Source: Lachnospiraceae bacterium oral taxon 500 (GTDB lineage: Bacteria > Bacillota > Clostridia > Lachnospirales > Vallitaleaceae). Taken from it: DNA of 64,000 nucleotides. The notes under the pieces are model-generated. The model was given only the letters and a program-made list of their open reading frames with translations, was not told the DNA's origin and ran no database searches. The stretch lies in NCBI GenBank assembly GCA_002999035.1, contig CP027241.1:3052195-3116194 (forward strand). Reading direction: 5' to 3'. A program made the translations under genes and the position numbers. Below are positions 18,816 to 25,714 of the stretch, piece after piece; position 1 is the stretch's first letter; every line of letters begins with the position of its first letter.

Positions 18816-19454
18816 TTAATTCAGCAGTTCCTTCAGCGACTCTTTTAAAGTATTTTTGACGCCGTCAATAATTTTGCCGCCGCCGACCAGCCGGACGGCA
18901 TCTTTAATCAAACCAATGTTGCGGATCATCTCAGGCTGATCGGACACCGCCACTTTGGCTCTGGCCGTAATCAACACACCGTCCTGATTAATCCCCAGCA
19001 CCCTTAAAATGGGAACGATCTCCCGCACCCGTTTCCGCCCGGTCACAATAATATAGGATGATAAAAACTCCGTTTCTTTGTTTACGCTCAGCTTGGAGCC
19101 ATGCTTAAATATCATTCTGTTTTCTAATTTTTGGGTCGCATTTTCTTCGCCCGGCATATAATCGGCATAAAAGCGCCAATACATCGGGTATTTAAACTTT
19201 TTCTCAGCTAAATCCGTTTGCCAAGACTGCTTGTCCTGATAAAAATATTTATCGGTCTGATTGGCTTCTTTTGCCTTTTTGATATACTTGGCATTGGAAT
19301 ACTTGGCGACCGCTTCGGCGTAATTATGACAAAACGCCGACAAGGTTGTTTTTTCATAATGAATCAGCAGGAAATAAATCATCACCATGCTGACCGCCAG
19401 GACAATCGGCATCACGATTGCCGCTTCAATTGTAATACTCCCGCGTTTTTTCAC
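18816..19454 (-). CDS. TadE-like pseudopilin, GTG start
   Basis: 212 residues. KKRGSITIEAAIVMPIVLAVSMVMIYF is a class-IV type leader and helix; the predicted cut is after Gly with Glu at +5. The start codon is GTG, placed six bases after GGAGG. The remainder is soluble and Lys-rich. It is the first gene after the pilin's hairpin region, so its expression is probably set lower than that of the pilin. Confidence 0.82.
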   Translation of the reverse strand: MKKRGSITIEAAIVMPIVLAVSMVMIYFLLIHYEKTTLSAFCHNYAEAVAKYSNAKYIKKAKEANQTDKYFYQDKQSWQTDLAEKKFKYPMYWRFYADYMPGEENATQKLENRMIFKHGSKLSVNKETEFLSSYIIVTGRKRVREIVPILRVLGINQDGVLITARAKVAVSDQPEMIRNIGLIKDAVRLVGGGKIIDGVKNTLKESLKELLN

Positions 19455-19621
19455 TTTCGGCCTCCTCTATATCATAAGCAGCTTGTCTTTCTCTCTGCCG
19501 CTTTTATTTGACGAAACTTATGGCGCTATGCACTTATTGCGGCTGGGTAAACCACTCACTCCAGCTGACATAAAAGCCTGCGCCTGCTTCTGCCGGGCAA
19601 AATCAAATCCCATGCCCAGCC

Positions 19622-19779
19622 GCGCACAAAACCTGGATCTGCGCACAATGCCTGCGCTCCGCGCAAATGCCTACGCTCCGCGCACAAGGCCTACGCTCTG
19701 CGCACAAGGCCTACGCTCTGCGCACAATACCTACGCTCCGCGCACAAGGCCTACGCTCCGCGCACAAGGCCTGCGCTCC
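19622..19779. repeat. Tandem array of about eight 20-bp units
   Basis: Unit consensus GCGCACAAGGCCTACGCTCC. Seven clear copies at 19641-19779 (one of them 19 bp) and a degenerate eighth at 19622-19640. Copies differ at one or two bases. There are no spacers, so it is not a CRISPR array. It lies between pilin and TadE-like genes next to two giant hairpins. Confidence 0.85.
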
Positions 19780-19784
19780 GCGCC

Positions 19785-19829
19785 GGCATAGGAACAATCT
19801 GCCGCAAAGCGGTAGATTGTTCCTATGCC
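19785..19829 (-). promoter_or_regulatory. 21-bp stem, 3-base loop hairpin
   Basis: Arms 19785-19805 and 19809-19829 pair over 21 positions, with a single G-U type mismatch, around an AAA loop. No T-run follows on the minus strand, so it is not a classical terminator. It may protect the upstream pilin mRNA or reduce readthrough. Confidence 0.7.
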
Positions 19830-19832
19830 TTA

Positions 19833-19893
19833 CCTGACTGTTGTTTATGGATTTTGGCAAGCAAGCTTGCCGCATCCATAAACAACAGTCAGG
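19833..19893 (-). promoter_or_regulatory. 20-bp perfect stem with nested hairpin
   Basis: Arms 19833-19852 and 19874-19893 are perfect 20-bp inverted repeats. The 21-base loop contains another perfect repeat, GGCAAGC-AA-GCTTGCC. First structure after the pilin stop codon on the minus strand. Confidence 0.7.
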
Positions 19894-19993
19894 GCTTTTG
19901 TGCCTTGGTTTTTATGCCTTGGCTTTTACCAACGTTATGCCAAGACGAAAGGCGATTTTTGAGCGCATTTTCGTTGTTTGCAATCCGCTTATT

Positions 19994-20191
19994 CTAATCG
20001 CTTCCTGCCGGCTTCGGAACGTCTGCTGCTTTTTCGCCTTGTTCAGTTAATCCTTTAATCAAATTATTGAACAATTTAATAATCGTATTTCTGAATGCGA
20101 TTGCCATGGCCAGTAATACCACGATGATGATGATGATTTCGATGGTACCCAAACCTTCTTCTTCCTGCCAAAATCTCTTTAAACTCTCCAT
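19994..20191 (-). CDS. Flp-type pilin, major Tad pilus subunit
   Basis: 65 residues: MESLKRFWQEEEG leader, cleavage Gly, then LGTIEIIIIIVVLLAMAIAF with Glu at +5, and a short tail ending KPAGSD. This is the Flp/Fap pilin pattern. The frame also opens at a GTG three codons earlier, but that GTG overlaps the ribosome binding site; ATG stands eight bases after GGAGG, so I use it. The gene is the fifth of the tad genes, with 205 bases before it that contain a TATAAT (20331-20336) and 539 bases after it with strong hairpins, so it may be expressed at a higher level than its neighbours. Confidence 0.92.
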   Translation of the reverse strand: MESLKRFWQEEEGLGTIEIIIIIVVLLAMAIAFRNTIIKLFNNLIKGLTEQGEKAADVPKPAGSD

Positions 20192-20396
20192 TTTTGCCAC
20201 CTCCTTCCTTTATTTTTATCTCTCTATGACGCGGGTATCACACCCTTGATACGGGACGGCCCAGGCCTTCCCGCATGCCCTGCCAAAAGACGGATATCTT
20301 GCAAATTTCCTATCTTTTGACAATGATATCATTATATTAAAGCTCCTTCGGATGAAGTTGCTGTTAATATCAGTTTTCGAGCTTTACGCCCATCTG

Positions 20397-21983
20397 CTAA
20401 AAAGCCATCTGGAATATGGCCGGAGCCATAATCATAACAACAATGGCAATCAGCATAATCGCCAGCGGGAACATCATCTTGGTCGATGCCTGCGCCCCTT
20501 TTTCTTTGGCTAACTGCTTTTTCTTCTCCCAGGCTTCTTTGACCAGGCCGCTTAATGAACGGCTGATTTCTTTATCACCCTTGCGGATGGCCTGACCGAT
20601 CAGCGAAGAAAACTTCATAATATTGGATAACCGAACCCGGCGACCGAAGTTTTCAAAAGCATCGACATCCGAGATACCTTGTTGAATCTCCTGACGCAGA
20701 GTAACCAATTCTTGATACAAAGGATGACTTTGCTTTTCCGGATCATTGATCAGCGCCGACTGAATCGCCTGATCCAAAGCGCCGTAAACCGAACTGCCGC
20801 AGTTTAAAAGCAGCACGAACTTATCAATAAAAATCGGGAATTCCATTTCAATCTCGGCTTTGCGTTCTTTTATCTGCCGGGTTAACTCCTGATCGTAGGC
20901 AAAATAAACGACAATCGCAATCCCGAAGAATAAAGCAAAATACTGAATGGCTTTGCTCCCATTGTCTTCAGGCGCATCACCGGTATCTTCAAACCATTGC
21001 ATCTTAACATCCTTTTCAGCGTCCTCACCCGGGAAAACGACCTTATCCTTTTCCACATAACGGGTCTTGGCATTAATATCGCCGCTGGCTTCACTGATTG
21101 CTCTGGCTCTTAATTCGGCGTCGGTGTACTCCATCGGCAAAATATAGATTTCCTTTTCCATTTCGCCTAATTTTTCGTCACCGTAATAAAACTCCACTTT
21201 CACTTTTTCCGTCTTGCCGTCCTTGGGGCGCTCTGACGAACGCATTTCACCGTCAATATAAAATACGCTGCCGTCCTCCGTATCCCAGTCCAGCCGCAAA
21301 CCGGCCTGTTTATCATACTCGTAAAAGTCCATTGAGGTCGTGACCGCTCCCCAGTCCTTATTTTTTCCCAGCGGCTTGGTTTCAGCGTTTTGCTTGGCAA
21401 TCGCCAGTGCTTCTTTCAGTTCTTCGCGAGTCGGTTCCTGCCGCGGGATAGCAATCTTGACTTTGGCATCGGTTTGGTTGTTTTCCGCCTTTTTGTCTTT
21501 TGCCGCTGCTTCCGGTTTTTCGTTCTCCGCTACGACCTGATAGGTAAGTTCTTTATCGCCCTCCAAAAACTTGGGCCTTTCCATTTCCGTAACTACAACC
21601 GGATCCGGTGCTTCCCCCGCCGTCAACCCCTGTACCGCTGCCATCAATCCGATCAGAGAAGCCGCGCCAATCAGCAACGCCAACAATGTCAGCTTATGAA
21701 TATAAAAGAGCCGAACCTTGTTTTCCACTTCCCGCGGACCGCTCATCTGTCCATAAATCTGCCGGGCTTTCTCGACCTGCCGGGGCGCCAGTTCCAAATG
21801 CTTTTCCTTTAAAATATTGTAGCCCCAGTAAGCCCCCATATACATCATATCCCGAAGTGGGAACTCTTTTTTGTTTAAAACGGCGTAACCGGTACCATAC
21901 TGCTTTTTCCCCGCCAATAATAAAATCAGAACAAACAGCAAACAAGGCAACGAAATCGCAATCGTAATCAAGTTCATCAGCAT
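20397..21983 (-). CDS. tadC: TadC-like inner-membrane platform protein with large insertion
   Basis: 528 residues. Membrane helix 1 at about 5-23, a cytoplasmic stretch, helices at about 97-122, then about 215 residues of hydrophilic, Lys/Glu-rich sequence containing beta-rich segments (SVFYIDGEMRSSERP, VKVEFYYGDEKLGEMEKEIYIL) with no hydrophobic segment, a helix at about 344-360, a GspF-type domain (about 375-495: FPIFIDKFVLLLNCGSSVYGAL) and a final helix. Typical TadC is near 300 residues; the insert lies between membrane segments and is predicted to be outside. Ends four bases before... the next gene upstream, tadB, is three bases away. Family call is sure; function of the insert is unknown. 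Confidence 0.85.
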   Translation of the reverse strand: MLMNLITIAISLPCLLFVLILLLAGKKQYGTGYAVLNKKEFPLRDMMYMGAYWGYNILKEKHLELAPRQVEKARQIYGQMSGPREVENKVRLFYIHKLTLLALLIGAASLIGLMAAVQGLTAGEAPDPVVVTEMERPKFLEGDKELTYQVVAENEKPEAAAKDKKAENNQTDAKVKIAIPRQEPTREELKEALAIAKQNAETKPLGKNKDWGAVTTSMDFYEYDKQAGLRLDWDTEDGSVFYIDGEMRSSERPKDGKTEKVKVEFYYGDEKLGEMEKEIYILPMEYTDAELRARAISEASGDINAKTRYVEKDKVVFPGEDAEKDVKMQWFEDTGDAPEDNGSKAIQYFALFFGIAIVVYFAYDQELTRQIKERKAEIEMEFPIFIDKFVLLLNCGSSVYGALDQAIQSALINDPEKQSHPLYQELVTLRQEIQQGISDVDAFENFGRRVRLSNIMKFSSLIGQAIRKGDKEISRSLSGLVKEAWEKKKQLAKEKGAQASTKMMFPLAIMLIAIVVMIMAPAIFQMAF

Positions 21984-21986
21984 ACC

Positions 21987-22835
21987 CTACACCTCGATTC
22001 TCATAATTTTCTGCGAAACCAGATAAGCGATTCCCAGCAGAATCAAAACTACCGTAATTACTACCCGGCCCATAATATTGGTGAATAAGGGATCCATATA
22101 ATCGCCGGCGCTCAGGGAAAGTCCGCCCATAATCAAAAACGGCATGACGTTCATAACCTTGGCCTCAAACTTTTTCTCGGCTACCATGACTTCAATTTCC
22201 CGTTTAATCTCAATTTTTTCCACAATCGTATTGATTGTACTTTTGATGATCTCCGCCTGTTTACCGCCGGTGTTCATACTCATTACAAAAACATCGGTAA
22301 AATTGGCAACATCCTCTAAACCGCTGCGGTCGGAAAAATTGCGGAGAACATCTTCCACTTTTTCGTTAAATTGAATTTTCTGCCGCATCCGGTCAAACTC
22401 TTTGATAATGTCATGATCACCTTCAAAATAAAGGCGTTCCAGTTCGTCCTTGGCACCAATCACAGCATTGGTCGGAGAGGTACCGGCCGAAATCGAAGTA
22501 TAAATGACCGCCAGCGCGTCTTTGAACTCTAACTGCAGCTTGCTTTTCCGTTTTTCCATCAGTTGTTTCCGCTTCACCGTCGGATAGGCCAGACCCAGGA
22601 GCGAGACCGCTAAAGCCAAAATAATGCTGCGGTAAAAAAGATACCCGACCAGGAACAAAAACAATCCCGCCATCAGCGAGTAGCGGATTCTTTCGATGAC
22701 AGTCATATGATACTCATTATAGTTAACATCTATTTCCGCCGCTCTTTCTTTCGCCTTTTGCTTGCTCTCAATCAGCCCTAAGAAGAACAAAGCCACTATT
22801 ATAATTCCGACCACAATAATAACTATGATGTTCAT
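21987..22835 (-). CDS. tadB: TadB-like inner-membrane platform protein
   Basis: 282 residues with a GspF/T2SS-F-type domain. Helix at the N-terminus (IIVIIVVGIIIVALFFLGLI), further helices at about 55-85, a helical cytoplasmic domain with LEFKDALAVIYTSISAGTSPTNAV and GLEDVANFTDVFVMSMNTGG, and C-terminal helices. With TadC it forms the platform on which the TadA motor acts. Start at MNIIVI with AAGGGAGGG upstream; the longer frame adds ten residues only. It lies between tadA and tadC with short gaps. Confidence 0.88.
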   Translation of the reverse strand: MNIIVIIVVGIIIVALFFLGLIESKQKAKERAAEIDVNYNEYHMTVIERIRYSLMAGLFLFLVGYLFYRSIILALAVSLLGLAYPTVKRKQLMEKRKSKLQLEFKDALAVIYTSISAGTSPTNAVIGAKDELERLYFEGDHDIIKEFDRMRQKIQFNEKVEDVLRNFSDRSGLEDVANFTDVFVMSMNTGGKQAEIIKSTINTIVEKIEIKREIEVMVAEKKFEAKVMNVMPFLIMGGLSLSAGDYMDPLFTNIMGRVVITVVLILLGIAYLVSQKIMRIEV

Positions 22836-22848
22836 ATAATACCCTCCC

Positions 22849-24216
22849 TTATATATCCAGCTCATAGCCTGCCATTTGCAGTTTCAGCCGGCTTTGCAGT
22901 TTATTACCTGTCCGCTGCAGTCTCCCCTTGACTTTCTTTTTATCCTCTGACGGCTCTTCTTCAAACCGGAACAATGGGTTTAACTCAATCTGCTTGGTTT
23001 GGACATTATAACCAAGCACTTCACAGATTTCCAAGGTTTTACGGCTTTTATCCCGCAGCCGCCCCAAATGAATCACAATGTCCAGCGCCGATGCAATTTG
23101 CTGACGAATTGCTTCCAAAGGCAACTCCACACCCATCAAAACCATTGTTTCCAAACGGCTCATCATATCGTGGACAGAGTTGGCGTGACCGGTTGACAAC
23201 GAACCATCATGACCGGTATTCATGGCTTGCAGCATATCCAGCGCCTCTTCACCACGAACTTCACCGACAACAACCCGATCCGGCCGCATCCGCAGAGAGG
23301 CTTTAATCAGTTCCCGAATCGGAATATCCAGACCGGCTTCTCTGTTGGCGCTTTTTCTGGCTTCCAGTCGTACCAGGTTGGTGATCCCGTTAATTCTAAG
23401 CTCGGCGGCATCCTCAATCGTAATAATTCTTTCATCTTTGGGAATGAAGTTGGACAACATATTTAAAAAGGTAGTTTTACCCGAACCGGTACCGCCGGAT
23501 ACGAAAATATTATAGCGCGCCGCCACCAGTACTTTTAAAATCTCCGCCACTTCTTCGGTAATCGAACCCCAGCGGATTAAGTCTTCTACCATCAGCGGCT
23601 TATCCGGGAATTTCCGAATTGTTAAAATCGGTCCGTTTAAAGCAACCGGCGGAAATACCGCATTAACCCGCGAACCGTCAGCCAGTCTGGCATCCACAAT
23701 CGGTGAGGACTGGTTGATTTCCCGGTTGACACTTTCAACAATCTTACGAATAATTCTTTCCAGCTCTTTGCTGTTGTCAAAACGTATGTCCAGTTCCACA
23801 ATCCGGCCGGCACGTTCCACTAAAATCGGGGCGGTACCGTTGACCATGACTTCGGTTACGGTTTTATCTTCCAGAATCGGCTGCAAAATACCAAGGCCTC
23901 TGGTGATATTAATCAGTTCTTCGATTATATTCTTTTTCTGCTGTAAGCTGTAATCCAGTCCCCGATACTGCAAATACCGATACACAATGTCCTGCACCTG
24001 CCGCCGGTATTTTTCGTCTTTTTTCTTCTCAATATATTCCGGATTGTTCAGCCAGTGCTCCGGCAGTCCTTTTTCCCTGTCAACAGCAATCTCGGCAGAA
24101 ACATCAATCTCTAATCCGGCCAAAGTTTCAACAATCTGACGTTTTAAGTTTTCGCGTAATTCACTATATTCTTTTTCTGCCTGTCTTTCCGCCTGTTTTG
24201 CCGCTTGCTCGTCCAT
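22849..24216 (-). CDS. tadA: TadA/CpaF-type pilus assembly ATPase
   Basis: 455-residue hexameric secretion ATPase that drives pilus extension and possibly retraction. Motifs: N-terminal helical domain, VTEVMVNG, Walker A GGTGSGKTT, Asp box ERIITIEDAAELRI, Walker B region PDRVVVGEVRGEEALDML and the His box TGHDGSLSTGHANS. This is the full set for the T2SS/T4SS E-type family, CpaF branch. Follows tadZ by eight bases and precedes tadB, the usual order. Confidence 0.95.
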   Translation of the reverse strand: MDEQAAKQAERQAEKEYSELRENLKRQIVETLAGLEIDVSAEIAVDREKGLPEHWLNNPEYIEKKKDEKYRRQVQDIVYRYLQYRGLDYSLQQKKNIIEELINITRGLGILQPILEDKTVTEVMVNGTAPILVERAGRIVELDIRFDNSKELERIIRKIVESVNREINQSSPIVDARLADGSRVNAVFPPVALNGPILTIRKFPDKPLMVEDLIRWGSITEEVAEILKVLVAARYNIFVSGGTGSGKTTFLNMLSNFIPKDERIITIEDAAELRINGITNLVRLEARKSANREAGLDIPIRELIKASLRMRPDRVVVGEVRGEEALDMLQAMNTGHDGSLSTGHANSVHDMMSRLETMVLMGVELPLEAIRQQIASALDIVIHLGRLRDKSRKTLEICEVLGYNVQTKQIELNPLFRFEEEPSEDKKKVKGRLQRTGNKLQSRLKLQMAGYELDI

Positions 24217-24224
24217 TTACCGCC

Positions 24225-25310
24225 CTACCTTTCCATAACCGAATAGATAAAGTTCCTCATCCGACCGGCAATCCCCGAATCCATCGGGAAAACAACTTCT
24301 TCCCCGGCCACCGCTTTCATCTGCGGATCATAACCCAATTCACAAAAAGCCTTGAAACTGCTTGGGTCAATCCCGGACTGGGATGCGCTGTGCTTGGCGG
24401 AATTAACCACTCCGTAAAGTTCAAGCTGCTCCGGGTAACGACGGCAAAAATACTTCATCCCTTTTTCAAACATCAGCCCTTCCATATAGCCTTTGGCACC
24501 GATGCAAAAGACATAATCGCTTTGCTCAATCCAATGCCGCCGGAAAAAAACCTCCGCAATCGATAAATCCAAAACTACATATTCATAGTCCGTTTCTTTT
24601 TGCAGCAGTTCCAAAAACTTTTGCCAATCCTCGGTTTCAACCGCCGCTTTATCTTCCGGTGATTCCAAACCAATCAAATAGTGAAGATTGGTCTGTGGGT
24701 TTTTCGCGGTTAATTGATTCAGTTCATAGCGGATTGCCGCCGTCATATCCGCCCCGGTAAAGAGTTGCTCCAAAGAACCGGTCGCCTCCGCCGCGCCGTA
24801 GAGCAGCCGCCGGTCATTAAAGTCCTCCAGCGGAATAAACAGTACCCGCTTGCCCATTTCCGCCAAAATATTGGCCGTCAAAAGTGCAATACTGGTCTTG
24901 CCGCTCCCGCCGGTCGGCGAGAAAAAGCTGACTACTTTCGTCTTTTTCTGATCGCGGGAAACGGAAATTAAGTTTTGAGTTTTGGCATAAAGACTTATCA
25001 CCTCACGGTAAATTTCATCCAAAGCCACTAATTTACTTACTTTATAAAAATCTTGATATTCAGCGGGAATTACGCCGGCATACAATAATACCACCACATG
25101 CGCCGCCAGTTGTTCTTTTAATACCGCATAATTCTCCGGCGTGGTCAGCACCATCTTGTAATTGGCTAATTGCTGTTTGGACATAGCCTGACAACCTGCC
25201 GCACCCGTCACCACATCAACATTCGTCAAAGCGTCCTGCGCCTGAAAATATTGCTGCAAGTTTTGAGCAAACCGCAAGTTTTCGTCTATTAATAAAATGC
25301 TTTTATTCAT
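24225..25310 (-). CDS. tadZ: TadZ/CpaE-like pilus localisation protein
   Basis: 361 residues. An N-terminal receiver-like domain (SILLIDENLRFAQNLQQYFQ ... KMVLTTPENYAVL, about 1-110) is followed by a ParA/MinD-type ATPase domain with VSFFSPTGGSGKTSIALLTA, KRVLFIPLEDFNDR and YEYVVLDLS. CpaE/TadZ proteins place the pilus machine in the cell. The receiver lacks a clear phospho-acceptor set, as usual for this family. First gene of the tad operon, 117 bases downstream of a predicted promoter. GGAG upstream of ATG. Confidence 0.9.
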   Translation of the reverse strand: MNKSILLIDENLRFAQNLQQYFQAQDALTNVDVVTGAAGCQAMSKQQLANYKMVLTTPENYAVLKEQLAAHVVVLLYAGVIPAEYQDFYKVSKLVALDEIYREVISLYAKTQNLISVSRDQKKTKVVSFFSPTGGSGKTSIALLTANILAEMGKRVLFIPLEDFNDRRLLYGAAEATGSLEQLFTGADMTAAIRYELNQLTAKNPQTNLHYLIGLESPEDKAAVETEDWQKFLELLQKETDYEYVVLDLSIAEVFFRRHWIEQSDYVFCIGAKGYMEGLMFEKGMKYFCRRYPEQLELYGVVNSAKHSASQSGIDPSSFKAFCELGYDPQMKAVAGEEVVFPMDSGIAGRMRNFIYSVMER

Positions 25311-25714
25311 AGCAACAACTCCTCTCCCTCTTTAATTGTTATCAGATATGATTTATGATTTGATCTTCTTTTTTTCTCTCTCTATTTTCTGCATGGGCAT
25401 TCTTTCACCCATCCATGTTTAGATGAATTTTAACATTTTTTGACAGAAAAGTCAATAAAAAGTGAAATTTTATTTGAATTATACTGTAGGATTACAATAT
25501 CAGTATCCCGAACAAGAAATCACTTTCCTCCGCAGCATGAGAAAAAGAAATCCTGATGCCGGAAAAGTAAGACAGATTATATTATGAAATTGTATGCTGT
25601 TAGCATACCACATTAAAAAAACAGATGTTACTATATCTTGGAGAATCGTTTTATATTTTTTATAATATTAAAGTTTTTTCCTGTTTTACTGAACTTTCAA
25701 TGGAGGTGTTGCAA
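25311..25714. other. Divergent intergenic region: tad promoter and SLH-gene leader
   Basis: 404 AT-rich bases between the divergent tadZ and SLH/beta-helix genes. They hold the tad promoter (25427-25455) and, closer to the plus-strand gene, a perfect GTATGCT-GTT-AGCATAC palindrome (25592-25608) that could be an operator or small hairpin. I do not find a confident plus-strand promoter; TTGACA at 25440-25445 is followed only by TGAAAT. Confidence 0.6.
25427..25455 (-). promoter_or_regulatory. Predicted sigma-A promoter of the tad operon
   Basis: TTGACT (25450-25455) and TAAAAT (25427-25432) with a 17-base spacer, reading towards tadZ. The -35 is part of an inverted repeat TTGAC-TTTTCT-GTCAA that could bind a regulator. 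Confidence 0.65.

Larger units (their letters stand above)
19455..19993. other. Pilin downstream region with tandem repeats and giant hairpins
   Basis: 539 bases between the pilin and the TadE-like gene. It holds about eight 20-bp GC-rich tandem units (19622-19779) and two very long stem-loops (19785-19829, 19833-19893), both described separately. I see no protein on the minus strand. A plus-strand frame through the repeats only reflects their bias. Confidence 0.7.

Noticed and set aside
19622-19779. Short regularly repeated sequence that could suggest a CRISPR array
   Set aside because: Units are directly adjacent with no unique spacers, and no cas genes are present.
19387-19791. 134-codon plus-strand frame over the tandem repeats
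   Set aside because: Its repeats only mirror the 20-bp DNA array, it runs antisense to the TadE-like gene start, and it lacks a convincing start site.
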